Part shown: in pieces, positions 33,872-42,796 of the stretch
Layout: every line of letters starts with the position of its first letter
Position numbering within the stretch: position 1 is the stretch's first letter
Assembly (NCBI GenBank): GCA_002839355.1
Contig: PGXW01000016.1
Span: 1-64,000, forward strand
Reading direction: 5' to 3'
Origin: Spirochaetae bacterium HGW-Spirochaetae-2
GTDB taxonomy: Bacteria > Spirochaetota > Spirochaetia > Sphaerochaetales > Sphaerochaetaceae
DNA: 64,000 nucleotides
Notes under the pieces: model-generated
The model's database searches: none
What the model was told of the DNA's origin: nothing
Seen by the model: the letters and a program-made list of their open reading frames with translations, nothing else
Translations under genes and position numbers: made by a program

Positions 33872-34813
33872 ATGAAGAAGATAGTGGTTGTGTCGATACT
33901 TGTTGGTATCGTCCTGACCGGTTCCTTGTTTGCCACACGACAGAACCTTTCACTAGGGATGTGGGGTGATGCCTACAATCTACGGGATATCCCGAATACC
34001 GAAACACTCGAATATTCGCTGTATCCATATCTGAAATACGATCTGGGTGATGTGGCCCAGGATGCGTTGACATTGTATTTGCAGGTTGGACTTCCGTATG
34101 TCATCGGCGACGGGTTTGACACCTTGTTCCCCGACGGTTCGTTGGCACTGAACTATAGAATCCGTTCGGGAAGTTCCGATGCTTTCATCAATACCGGACT
34201 TACGTCCACAATCAACCACTATTCGACTCCCAACACGGTGTTGGCCAACACTGCCTACTTCTATTGGTATCCGTTCAACAAAGCCCGGGAAGTGTATGTG
34301 GACGACAGGTATTACGAATTTATCGATGGAATACGTCTCGGCTTCGGTTTGGACGCTGGTGCTGATCTTGGCTACCTGTTCGAGGATCCGGAGATCGAGA
34401 CGGTTGTGCACGGAGCCCTTGTCGGCAGGATGCTGGCTGGAGCACAGCTCAGCGACCGGATCTGGCTGTCAGCCGACTTGCGGGTGCTGACTCCTGGAGG
34501 CAGGTATTTCTTGGAAAATGATACATATACGCTTGGATTCGATTCCGAGTTATCCATGAGCCTCGCATTCATGGGCAACAGATTCCAGGCTTTCGGCGGT
34601 ATGGATGCGTCTCTGAATGTTGCCGATCTCTATACCCAGGATGGATTTCTGGACGGTACCGACTATTCGTACGATTTCATGGTGTGGGGAGAACTTGCTT
34701 TCTTCATCATCGAGGATCTCAATGTCTATGCGGGTATTGAATTCTCCGGTAGCCGGGGAAGTCTAGACGACGAGCTCGTAGCGTACGTCGGTCTGCAATA
34801 TTTCTTTCTCTAG
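33872..34813 (+). CDS. Predicted outer-membrane beta-barrel protein
   Basis: A protein of 313 residues. AGGAGGAGG precedes the ATG at 33872. A classical signal peptide MKKIVVVSILVGIVLTGSLFA is followed by TRQNL. The mature part has many short alternating hydrophobic/aromatic strands with Asp/Gly turns (SLYPYLKYDLG, LALNYRI, RLGFGLDAGADLGY), and the sequence ends in VGLQYFFL, an aromatic C-terminal strand as expected for BamA-assembled barrels. Not recognised beyond that; a porin-like or structural role is likely. Confidence 0.62.
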   Translation: MKKIVVVSILVGIVLTGSLFATRQNLSLGMWGDAYNLRDIPNTETLEYSLYPYLKYDLGDVAQDALTLYLQVGLPYVIGDGFDTLFPDGSLALNYRIRSGSSDAFINTGLTSTINHYSTPNTVLANTAYFYWYPFNKAREVYVDDRYYEFIDGIRLGFGLDAGADLGYLFEDPEIETVVHGALVGRMLAGAQLSDRIWLSADLRVLTPGGRYFLENDTYTLGFDSELSMSLAFMGNRFQAFGGMDASLNVADLYTQDGFLDGTDYSYDFMVWGELAFFIIEDLNVYAGIEFSGSRGSLDDELVAYVGLQYFFL

Positions 34814-34865
34814 ATACAGCAGGTTGGGGTGAGGCAGCCTGGTGCCGCTTCGCCCCCCGCACCTT

Positions 34866-36242
34866 TCAAGCGTCGAAAACCTGTGGTTCCCACAGTGGTT
34901 CCATCGCCTCCGATGTGGTTTGCAGTGCCTCGAATATCGCCTCGGAAAGCTTTGACAACCGTTCTTTCCTTGACAGACCCTTCGTGGTTTCCCCGATTTC
35001 AGAGACCCTTACAGGAGAGCCGACCGAAACCAATGCCTTCTTGCCTTTGGGACTATAGCGGGTGTTGATGTTTCCGCCTTGGACCCGATTCAACACATCC
35101 AGCAGACTGAGGGCATACTCGCAAGCCCTTCCGGTTGAACAGGGAGCAGCGATATAGGATGGGTCGACATACTGCAGGACATCCACCAATTGCGAGTGGC
35201 GCGCATACACATGGGCTTCCAGGGCATGGAAATCGGCGATGCTTCTCCCCAGTTGTGGCAACTGGTTGGGATTGAACCTATGCGGATGGATAGCTTCCAC
35301 CGCACTGTAGCGGATCCTGAACAATCGGTCGAGCAAAGAACCTTGGGGTTCGACCAACGCCAACATCTCTGCCTTGCGCATGGCAATTTCGCAGATATGG
35401 AGGATGCGTTCCCGCAGATTCACAGTATCTTCCTTCCTATCGATCGCATACAATTGTTCCAACAGTTCGACTGTCAGCTGTGTCGCTTCGTGCAACAAAG
35501 CCAACGGTGGTCGCGATTCGGGATTCTGCAGGTGCAATCCCGTCTGCTGTTCCCATCTGTGCATCACGTTGCGGATCACCTGCAGGGGGTCGTCGCCATG
35601 GCGGTACCCGATCGCCACAGGCATTATTGTAACCTCCTTGTCGTCCGAACCACCCCAAACCGCGAGCGATGCCACACCTGCCGCCAACGGGCTGCACCGG
35701 TACATATGGTAAGTGACTTGGCTTTCAGGGGCCAAGGCGATCGGAAAGGTTCCGTCGTGCATCTCCCTTCTCAGGATATCGAGTCCATTCTTGTTGTTCC
35801 CACGGTTTTGCACCGGGACGCATCCGATCTTCGGAAACAACCAGGCGGCGGCCTTTCCAGCCCAATCGAGGACATCGCTTCCATAGAGGAACCGGGCATG
35901 AGCAATGATGCGGTCCTCCTTGCGCCTGGTACGGTTGCGCTTGCGGATCATCCGTTGCAGCTTCCTGTTCAAGGCGTACATCATGACCGGGGCATCTTCC
36001 TTGGCAACATGCCGGAATGCGATCACCAACCGTTGTTCCCCATTGTAGAAGCGTTCCAGTTCATCTATCAGGAGCTCCGCGTCCGCGATTTCGACGTGCC
36101 GCACCCCTTCGAGAATCCGCAAGTACCAGCCGCCCACCACTATCATGAAACGACGTGCCTTGGCCGAGTAGCGCGGAGCGACAAAACCACGGCCCGCCGT
36201 TGCCCTGGGCAGGACCATGAGCCGTTCCTTCCTCTTACCCAT
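34866..36242 (-). CDS. Divergent acyltransferase-like protein (LPLAT superfamily)
   Basis: A protein of 458 residues. The ATG at 36242 overlaps the stop of the upstream GPH transporter by 8 bp, so the two are coupled. LFPKIGCVPVQNRGNNKNGLDILRREM then FPIALAPESQVTYH resembles the central and FPEGTRS blocks of PlsC-type acyltransferases, but with APESQVT instead. The usual N-terminal HxxxxD motif is not evident. The last 200 residues are helical and hydrophilic. Membrane segments are few. The assignment rests on weak motif similarity; a lipid- or glycolipid-modifying role is possible. Confidence 0.5.
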   Translation of the reverse strand: MGKRKERLMVLPRATAGRGFVAPRYSAKARRFMIVVGGWYLRILEGVRHVEIADAELLIDELERFYNGEQRLVIAFRHVAKEDAPVMMYALNRKLQRMIRKRNRTRRKEDRIIAHARFLYGSDVLDWAGKAAAWLFPKIGCVPVQNRGNNKNGLDILRREMHDGTFPIALAPESQVTYHMYRCSPLAAGVASLAVWGGSDDKEVTIMPVAIGYRHGDDPLQVIRNVMHRWEQQTGLHLQNPESRPPLALLHEATQLTVELLEQLYAIDRKEDTVNLRERILHICEIAMRKAEMLALVEPQGSLLDRLFRIRYSAVEAIHPHRFNPNQLPQLGRSIADFHALEAHVYARHSQLVDVLQYVDPSYIAAPCSTGRACEYALSLLDVLNRVQGGNINTRYSPKGKKALVSVGSPVRVSEIGETTKGLSRKERLSKLSEAIFEALQTTSEAMEPLWEPQVFDA

Positions 36243-37545
36243 TGGACGTCTCCCGTCGCTGGAGCATGGCGGCATAATATTCCTTGTCGATCGGATAGCG
36301 ACGGAGTATCCATATGCCAACGAGATACCACACGAATGGAATAGGGCCGCAGATCAATTTGATGCCGATTGCCGCCAAGGCCGAAGGTTCGTCGGGCGTA
36401 TAGGCGAACAGGGCGAGTATCCACCCGTTCAGTGCCAGGGCGAAGGCTTGTCCTATCTTGCTCGAGAAGGTCCACAGGCTGGAGAATACTCCCTCACGCC
36501 GAACATTGCCGTGGTTTACAGCATCATGTTCCACCACATCGGGCAAGATGGCGTGGGGCATCACATAATGGGTCGACAATCCGACACCCGCCAAACCCAT
36601 GACCACCACAGCCGCCGTCGGACCGATGATTTCGCCTAGGAGGGAGAACACCATGACCCCGACTCCCATGATACCCATGCCGATCATGTAACAGGATTTT
36701 TTTCCTATACGCTCCGAGATCTTCACCCATATGGGGATGCAGAGGAGACTGGTGGCCAGCAGGAGGACAAGCGCCATTTGGAATAGCCCTCCATTGCCGA
36801 AGATATAGGTGAAGTAATAGACCAGCGCCCCTTGCACCATCGAAGTACCGGCGATGAAGAAAGCCCAGGGGAACAACGCGGTGAGGAAAACCTTGTTCTG
36901 CAATGCCTCCGTGTAGGTCGTGAAGAATCCTTTCTCCGGTTGACTTTCCAAATGTTGCGGTTCCCTGACCGCCCATATGGTGATCAGGGTGGTCAGAAGC
37001 ATGACAGCTCCCATGATATAGCCCATGACCGACCACCCGATATCCACCGATGGGGCGAACAGTCCGATGATCGGCATGACCGCACCCGCCCCGACAAATG
37101 TTCCGAGTACGGCAAAACTCATGCGGTATGCGGTCAGAAGTGTCCGTTCATTGTAATCGTCGGTCAATTCGGGAAGCAGAGCCGCATAGGGAATGTTCAC
37201 CAGGGTGTATGCGGTGTTCAACAGGCAGTAGAGGAACGTGAGGTAGACAAACAGTGTCGTTTGGGATTCGATCTCGGGTCGAGTGAACATCATTCCCATA
37301 GTGAAGAAGGATACGATCGCGCCGACGAACATATATGGCCTGCGTCTTCCCCATCGCGAACGGGTCCTGTCCGACACGTACCCTGTGATCGGATCCGTGA
37401 CGGCATCCCAGATCTTGCCTATCATCAGGACGGTTCCCGCAAGGGCTGCGGACAGGTGCACGATATCTGTCAGGAAGAAGAGCAGATAAAACCCGATCAC
37501 GGTGAAAAAGAGGTTGCCCCCCAAATCCCCGATGCCGAAACCCAA
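36235..37545 (-). CDS. GPH-family (MelB-type) sugar/cation symporter
   Basis: A protein of 436 residues as counted from TTG at 37545, with 12 helices. LGFGIGDLGGNLFFTVIGFY, the MelB/GPH hallmark with the cation-site Asp, is at the N-terminus, and KIWDAVTDPITGYVSDRTRS is the conserved loop. Normal members have 5-12 more residues before GFGIGD. In this frame the codons back to a TAG include only an ATC (37572-37570) that follows AGG at a good distance; no ATG or GTG exists. Non-standard initiation or a mutated start is suspected. It imports a sugar or glycoside with Na+ or H+. Confidence 0.8.
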   Translation of the reverse strand: MGFGIGDLGGNLFFTVIGFYLLFFLTDIVHLSAALAGTVLMIGKIWDAVTDPITGYVSDRTRSRWGRRRPYMFVGAIVSFFTMGMMFTRPEIESQTTLFVYLTFLYCLLNTAYTLVNIPYAALLPELTDDYNERTLLTAYRMSFAVLGTFVGAGAVMPIIGLFAPSVDIGWSVMGYIMGAVMLLTTLITIWAVREPQHLESQPEKGFFTTYTEALQNKVFLTALFPWAFFIAGTSMVQGALVYYFTYIFGNGGLFQMALVLLLATSLLCIPIWVKISERIGKKSCYMIGMGIMGVGVMVFSLLGEIIGPTAAVVVMGLAGVGLSTHYVMPHAILPDVVEHDAVNHGNVRREGVFSSLWTFSSKIGQAFALALNGWILALFAYTPDEPSALAAIGIKLICGPIPFVWYLVGIWILRRYPIDKEYYAAMLQRRETSNG

Positions 37546-37666
37546 TTTGATTCGTCTTGTTACAGTGCCGATGGTGTTTTCCTACCTTGGACTCGTCAGA
37601 TTGTCAGTAGTCTAAATCCTAATGCTGGTAAATACAAGCAAATCGTTGAAGCCATAGGAGTGCCGC

Positions 37667-39358
37667 TCACTCCATTTCTCCTGTTGCCATGGCCGTCTTC
37701 GAGTTGAAAAAAAGCGACTTGATCGATTTGAACGCAATCACAACAGCCAATCCGATCAGCAGGAGGGCAAATACCAACTGCATCCCGTCATTCATGATAC
37801 CGAAGGAACCATCAAGAAGTTTCGTTGATTTCTGGACAATGATCTGTCCCAGCGCGGTGAAGGTTATCGCCAACATGACCAGCATGGGAATCCATGTCAT
37901 GGCACCGCCCTTTTGGGTCTTGCGCAGGAATATCGCAATGGCGCACAGGGCCAAAGCCCCGATCATCTGGTTTGCGGAACCGAATAGCGGCCAAATATGT
38001 CGGTATCCAATTCTTGCCAGCAGGAAACCGAGGAACAGGGTGATGCCGGTCGCGAAATACGTGTTCGTCAGCAACTTCTGGACACGCGGCATATGCTGGT
38101 CATCGGTTGTGCTGTCGAGGAACAGCTCCTGGAAGGAGAGCCTTCCTACCCGGGCAACGGAATCCAAACTGGTGAGAGCGAACGCGCTGATTGCCAATGT
38201 GATGATCGTGGTGCTGGCAAGGGAGGGGATACCGGCTTTCGTAAGGAAGCTAGCCACCGCCATGGCGAAAATTTGTGGAGGCGTACCTGCCGGAAGAACT
38301 CCCTGGCTAGCTACGGCTCCAGCACATATCAGGGCAATGATTGCCAACAGGCATTCCACCAGCATGGCGCCGAATGTCACCGGCAACATATCCTTCTCGC
38401 TTCGTATTTGTTTCGATGAAGTTTCGCTGCTTATGAGGCTGTGGAATCCGGAGACGGCTCCGCATGCGACAGTTACGAAGAGAATCGGGAACAGATGTTG
38501 GCCGCCGATGGTAAAACCCAGGAATGCAGGCAAGTGGATGGTTGGATTGGCGATGAATATCCCTATCATGGCCGCAAACATCATGAATACCAACAGGAAA
38601 CTGTTCAGATAATCCCGCGGTTGCAGCAGCACCCAGACCGGAAGCACCGAAGCGAGGAAGATGTAGGCGAACACAAGGTACATCCATGTCTGTTTCGGGA
38701 TGAAGGTGGGGAATGCCATTCCCAGCACAATGCTGGTGACCAGCAATACGATTGCCACCAGGTTGCTTTTCAGAGCCGACGGCTTGCGCCTCTTCATGTA
38801 GATGCCGAGCAGGAACGCGAAACCCATGAAGGCGATGCTGGTCGAAGCCGTGGATCCATTTACTATGCTCCTGCCTCCATCGGCACCATATCCTGCGAAG
38901 GTTCCCGCCACAATATCGGAAAAGGCAGCGATCACCAGAATGGAGAAGAGCCAGACGAACAACAGGAACAGCCGTTTGCCGACCCTTCCTATATAGATTT
39001 CAATGATATAGCCGATCGAACGTCCTTTGTTTCTCACAGAAGCGAAAATCGAGCCGAAGTCCTGGACAGCTCCAATGAAGATCCCACCGACCAATATCCA
39101 CAGTACGACAGGAAGCCAGCCGAATATCGCGGCTTGGATAGGTCCATTGATTGGTCCGGCACCCGCGATCGATGCGAACTGATGCCCGAAGACAACCTGG
39201 GCTCCGGTGGGTACGTAATCCACACCATCCTCCAGCTCCACCGCCGGGGTCCTGCGGGTGGGATCTACTCCCCACCGCTTTGCCAGGAACTTGCCATAGG
39301 TGATATACGCTGTGATAAGAATTACGATGGACACAATCAGCAACACTATTCCGTTCAT
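37667..39358 (-). CDS. cstA: Carbon starvation protein A (peptide/pyruvate transporter)
   Basis: A protein of 563 residues with about 16-18 helices. FGHQFASIAGAGPINGPIQA is the CstA signature, followed by GAVQDFGSIFASVRNKGRSI and FHSLISSETSSKQI. AAGAGG precedes ATG at 39358; an in-frame ATG at 39373 lacks a good site. CstA proteins take up peptides or pyruvate and are induced when good carbon sources run out. The gene diverges from an aldo-keto reductase; the 188-base gap contains a loose ATTCAC/GTGAAT repeat but no clear CRP site. Confidence 0.88.
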   Translation of the reverse strand: MNGIVLLIVSIVILITAYITYGKFLAKRWGVDPTRRTPAVELEDGVDYVPTGAQVVFGHQFASIAGAGPINGPIQAAIFGWLPVVLWILVGGIFIGAVQDFGSIFASVRNKGRSIGYIIEIYIGRVGKRLFLLFVWLFSILVIAAFSDIVAGTFAGYGADGGRSIVNGSTASTSIAFMGFAFLLGIYMKRRKPSALKSNLVAIVLLVTSIVLGMAFPTFIPKQTWMYLVFAYIFLASVLPVWVLLQPRDYLNSFLLVFMMFAAMIGIFIANPTIHLPAFLGFTIGGQHLFPILFVTVACGAVSGFHSLISSETSSKQIRSEKDMLPVTFGAMLVECLLAIIALICAGAVASQGVLPAGTPPQIFAMAVASFLTKAGIPSLASTTIITLAISAFALTSLDSVARVGRLSFQELFLDSTTDDQHMPRVQKLLTNTYFATGITLFLGFLLARIGYRHIWPLFGSANQMIGALALCAIAIFLRKTQKGGAMTWIPMLVMLAITFTALGQIIVQKSTKLLDGSFGIMNDGMQLVFALLLIGLAVVIAFKSIKSLFFNSKTAMATGEME

Positions 39359-39546
39359 AATGGTCCTCTTCATGCTCTTGATGGTCTGGGAACACCGATT
39401 GCTCCACGATACTGTACCCGACTGTCACACCGCAACAAAATTCACTTGTTTCCAGCAAAAATTTGTGAATATCACCCGATTGCCTTGATTTTACCTTCAT
39501 GCGGCCATACTTTATTACTTGAACATATATCACAATTGGAGGAACT

Positions 39547-40578
39547 ATGTACGTACCGAAAGAGTCGCGTTATCAAGACATGCAGTACAACTACTGCGGA
39601 AGAAGCGGATTGAAACTCCCTGCCGTATCACTCGGCCTTTGGCATAATTTTGGGGATGCGACATCGCTGACCAACGCCCGCAAGATGGTGCATACCGCAT
39701 TCGACCTGGGGATCACGCACTTCGACTTGGCGAACAACTACGGCCCGCCCGCCGGTTCCGCGGAACTGAATTTCGGCAAGTTGTTGGCACAGGACTTGTC
39801 GGCATACCGAGACGAGCTGATCATCTCCACAAAAGCTGGGTACAACATGTGGCCAGGCCCCTACGGGGAATGGGGAAGCCGCAAATATCTGTTGGCCAGC
39901 CTCGACCAGAGCTTGAAGCGGATGGGATTGGACTATGTCGATATCTTCTACTCTCACCGATTCGATCCCAATACACCATTGGAAGAGACCATGGGCGCAT
40001 TGGAAACGGCCTACCGGCAGGGCAAGGCATTGTATGTCGGACTGTCGTCCTATTCGGGAAAGAAGACCAGGGAGGCATACGAGATCCTGAAAGCCCGCAA
40101 TGTGCCGGTGCTCATCCACCAGCCTTCGTATTCGATGCTGAACCGCTGGGTCGAGGAGGACCTGCTCGATACGGTCGACGAACTCGGAATAGGCACCATC
40201 TGTTTTTCTCCACTGGCACAAGGCATGCTTTCCGACAAATATCTCAAGGGTATCCCCGAAGGAAGCCGTGCGGCGACCGCCGGGACAGCCCTCTCGGAGA
40301 AATTGTTGACCAAGGAGAACCTGGAAAGGATTTCGAAATTGAACGACATGGCCACCCGACGTGGGCAGAGTCTGGCCCAAATGGCTTTGGCTTGGGTCTT
40401 GCGCCGCAAGGAAGTCACATCGGTCCTCATCGGAGCCAGCTCGCCGCAGCAAATCGTGGAGAATGTCGGTGCCTTGGGTAATCTGGAGTTCTCGGCAGCG
40501 GAATTGGCGGAAATCGATGCGTACGCCCAGGAAGGAAATATCAACCTGTGGGCACGCTCTAGCAAGGCCGGTTCCTAA
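39547..40578 (+). CDS. Aldo-keto reductase, YghZ/Gpr type
   Basis: A protein of 343 residues. MQYNYCGRSGLKLPAVSLGL, HFDLANNYGPPAGSAE (catalytic Asp and Tyr), LIISTKAGYNMWPGPYGEW (Lys) and VDIFYSHRFDPNTPLEETM (His) match the YghZ/L-glyceraldehyde-3-phosphate reductase group, which uses NADPH and detoxifies aldehydes such as methylglyoxal. TTGGAGGAAC precedes the ATG at 39547. It is a monocistronic unit; repeat copy B starts 28 bp after its stop. Confidence 0.86.
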   Translation: MYVPKESRYQDMQYNYCGRSGLKLPAVSLGLWHNFGDATSLTNARKMVHTAFDLGITHFDLANNYGPPAGSAELNFGKLLAQDLSAYRDELIISTKAGYNMWPGPYGEWGSRKYLLASLDQSLKRMGLDYVDIFYSHRFDPNTPLEETMGALETAYRQGKALYVGLSSYSGKKTREAYEILKARNVPVLIHQPSYSMLNRWVEEDLLDTVDELGIGTICFSPLAQGMLSDKYLKGIPEGSRAATAGTALSEKLLTKENLERISKLNDMATRRGQSLAQMALAWVLRRKEVTSVLIGASSPQQIVENVGALGNLEFSAAELAEIDAYAQEGNINLWARSSKAGS

Positions 40579-40605
40579 TGGCCTGTAAACTGTAATACTT
40601 TATTG

Positions 40606-40700
40606 CCAAACGAAGCGAGAGGAGAGGGGCTATGCAATGGCCACTTTCCCGAGCGAGTGCAGGCAACGTAAGGTAACCTATGTTACCTTACGTTGCCTTC
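40606..40700. repeat. Dispersed hairpin repeat, copy B (perfect 16-bp stem)
   Basis: The right part is a perfect inverted repeat: GGCAACGTAAGGTAAC (40662-40677), loop CTAT, GTTACCTTACGTTGCC (40682-40697). The left part CAAACGAAGCGAG and the block CCCGAGCGAGTGCAGG correspond to copy A at 7033-7128. It lies between the aldo-keto reductase and a convergent plsC, where it could also act as a bidirectional terminator, although no U-run follows. Confidence 0.7.
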
Positions 40701-40739
40701 GGTCTAAGCGGTGTGTGGCGGCGTTCGTGTCGAATCTAG

Positions 40740-41408
40740 TCACACCGTTTTGGTCATGGTGAAATCGAGTTGGTGCCCCTCGTAGAATCCCCAAAGGGAA
40801 GGGGGCATCAGCTCTGCCAACCGCAACATGATCTCATCGACCAGTTTCTGGCGACTGTCGGCATCCAAACGGCCTCCCTTGTTGACCACTTCGAACGGCT
40901 TTCCCACCGCGATGGTTATGGGGGTCCTCCGCAGGCGCTTGATGTTCTTTCGAAAATTCTCAAATCCTGTGATTGCGATCGGAACCATGGGGACTTGTTT
41001 CTTGTGGGCTATGAATGCGACGCCAGCCTTGCCTTGCTGAAGTGCACCGTCACTGCTGCGGGTTCCTTCGGGGGCAATGGCGAGGATCTTGCCACGGTCC
41101 AGGGTTGTAAAGCACTGTTCCATGGTCTGGCGACCCATGTTTTCCCTGTCCACGGGAATCGAGTTCCAAAGATTCATGATAAAACGTGTAAATGCATGGT
41201 CCCACAATTCTTGCTTTGCCATCGCCACCATTTCCCGCGGTCGCATGAATACATACATCAAAGGGCCGTCGAATACCGCGGTATGGTTTGCGATCAACAT
41301 GAACGGTCCGGTGCGTGGCACCTTCTCGAATTCGTCCAGGTTCATGGTAAAGAACATGCGCAGCAGTGTGCGCAACACAGCGTTGGTAATGCGTTCGGAT
41401 AACTTCAT
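40740..41408 (-). CDS. plsC: 1-acyl-sn-glycerol-3-phosphate acyltransferase (PlsC family)
   Basis: A protein of 222 residues. It transfers an acyl chain to lysophosphatidic acid at the inner membrane. ANHTAVFDGPLM carries the catalytic HxxxxD, LAIAPEGTRSSDG the FPEGTRS-like substrate block, and VPMVPIAITGF the third block. Length and motifs are complete. The AEC carrier gene lies 39 bp upstream, so cotranscription is possible. It is the only canonical acyltransferase in the window (compare 34866-36242). Confidence 0.85.
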   Translation of the reverse strand: MKLSERITNAVLRTLLRMFFTMNLDEFEKVPRTGPFMLIANHTAVFDGPLMYVFMRPREMVAMAKQELWDHAFTRFIMNLWNSIPVDRENMGRQTMEQCFTTLDRGKILAIAPEGTRSSDGALQQGKAGVAFIAHKKQVPMVPIAITGFENFRKNIKRLRRTPITIAVGKPFEVVNKGGRLDADSRQKLVDEIMLRLAELMPPSLWGFYEGHQLDFTMTKTV

Positions 41409-41447
41409 GGATTCAATATAGCAGAGGATTCCGGTTAGTGGTAGCTG

Positions 41448-42329
41448 TCATGTTGCGAGAATGAATGCAATTGGAATGGTGACCACACCCAGGATTGTGA
41501 AAAGCATTACGATCGGTCCCGCATACTGGGAACGGATGCCATATCGGAGAGGCAACACGGAGGTGAACACGGCCGACGGGAGGGTCGATCCTACAATAAG
41601 CACCGTTCGTGCCACTCCCGTGATACCGAATATCCGTGTGGCAAGAAGGGCGAACGCAAAGCCTCCGACAAGCCGGATGAAAACTCCAGCGAGAATGTGC
41701 CGATTCACCGTCAACTTGTCATTGTTCAAGGTCCCTCCCAACACGAACGCAGCGAGGGGTGGGGCAGCATCACCCCCGAACTCCAAGGTTGCCAACACGG
41801 AATGGGGGAGGGTAATTCCCGCGATGCGTACGAAGAATCCGGCACAGATTGCCCAGAGCAGGGGGGATTTGAGCATATTGAGCACCGATTTGGTGGACAG
41901 GCCTCCCGTGATTATCAAGATACCCAAGGTAAAGACATAGATCGTCAGAATCTGGTCGAACACAACAATCACCCCCATTGCCGAAAGGCCTCCCCACAAC
42001 CTCATGAGCGGAATGCCGATGAATCCGGAATTCATGAAAATCCCAGGGGGCATGAAATCCCGTGCATCGATCTTTGCGATTCGTGCATACGCATAGGTGG
42101 CGAGGGAGAGCAAGCCGACTATCACGGTTGTCGAGCCGAGAATGCCCACCATCAGGGAGCCTTGCAGATCACTGAAATACAACGAATGGAACACCAGCAT
42201 CGGCATGAAGAAGTCTACGATGAGCTTGACCAACAGCGATAGGTCGAACGGGTGGCTCCTCGTCATGAAGAATCCACCCGTCGAGATCAGCAGTATTGGC
42301 AACAGTTGCAGGAACGTCTCGATGAACAT
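41448..42329 (-). CDS. AEC (auxin efflux carrier) family transporter
   Basis: A protein of 293 residues with ten predicted helices in two five-helix halves. IDARDFMPPGIFMNSGFIGIP contains the AEC motif (NxGFxGxP) and the second half has FGGDAAPPLAAFVLGGTL. Bacterial members export or import organic acids such as malate or malonate. The ribosome site is weak. It lies between plsC and a small lipoprotein on the same strand. Confidence 0.8.
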   Translation of the reverse strand: MFIETFLQLLPILLISTGGFFMTRSHPFDLSLLVKLIVDFFMPMLVFHSLYFSDLQGSLMVGILGSTTVIVGLLSLATYAYARIAKIDARDFMPPGIFMNSGFIGIPLMRLWGGLSAMGVIVVFDQILTIYVFTLGILIITGGLSTKSVLNMLKSPLLWAICAGFFVRIAGITLPHSVLATLEFGGDAAPPLAAFVLGGTLNNDKLTVNRHILAGVFIRLVGGFAFALLATRIFGITGVARTVLIVGSTLPSAVFTSVLPLRYGIRSQYAGPIVMLFTILGVVTIPIAFILAT

Positions 42330-42361
42330 GGCTTACACTCGAGGAAACAACAGCCGGATAC

Positions 42362-42688
42362 TCAAGAGTTCCGTTTGTGGTGATAGTCCCTGCTGTCCTT
42401 CTTGCGCGCCAAAGACAAGCCGCCGAACCCGCTGATGATCGCCATATAGAAGCCGAAATCGTACCACCATCCGGTGTTGAACGATTCGTATATCCTGACT
42501 TCCGGCTTGAAAAGCCTGACTATGAGGGAAATCGGTGCGATCCACCCATGCCAAATTCCCATGAGGAATCCCGCCGGCTTCCTCCCTTCCGATTCGATGG
42601 TGCCGGGAAAACACGACGATAGCAGGATCAACAATGCCATGGCAAGAACGAACAGCGATATTTTGACTCTCCGACTATTCTGGTTCAT
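42362..42688 (-). CDS. Small membrane lipoprotein of unknown function
   Basis: A protein of 108 residues; AAGGAGG about eight bases before ATG at 42688 fixes the start. The signal peptide ends LILLSSC, a good lipobox. GFLMGIWHGWIAPISLIVRL then NTGWWYDFGFYMAIISGFGG suggests two further hydrophobic hairpins; I recall this arrangement from small uncharacterised proteins in many anaerobes. Basic residues follow at the C-terminus. No function can be assigned. Confidence 0.65.
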   Translation of the reverse strand: MNQNSRRVKISLFVLAMALLILLSSCFPGTIESEGRKPAGFLMGIWHGWIAPISLIVRLFKPEVRIYESFNTGWWYDFGFYMAIISGFGGLSLARKKDSRDYHHKRNS

Positions 42689-42796
42689 GAAACAAGGCCT
42701 CCTTGTAGTGTTGGTCGAGTATATCATACCAATTGTCCTTTGGTGTACTCAAAGACAATGGTATAATCGCCAGTGATCGATCGCAGGGAGGATACT

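Noticed and set aside
36832-37707. Plus-strand open frame of 291 codons
   Set aside because: Antisense to the GPH symporter, with Arg/His/Gly-rich translation and no domain.
39421-39490. CRP site between cstA and the aldo-keto reductase
   Set aside because: TGTGA-ATA-TCAC has the wrong spacing and other half-sites do not pair, so it was not called despite cstA being CRP-controlled in E. coli.
38441-39613. Plus-strand open frame of 390 codons
   Set aside because: Antisense to cstA, highly charged translation without motifs, and running into the aldo-keto reductase in a different frame.
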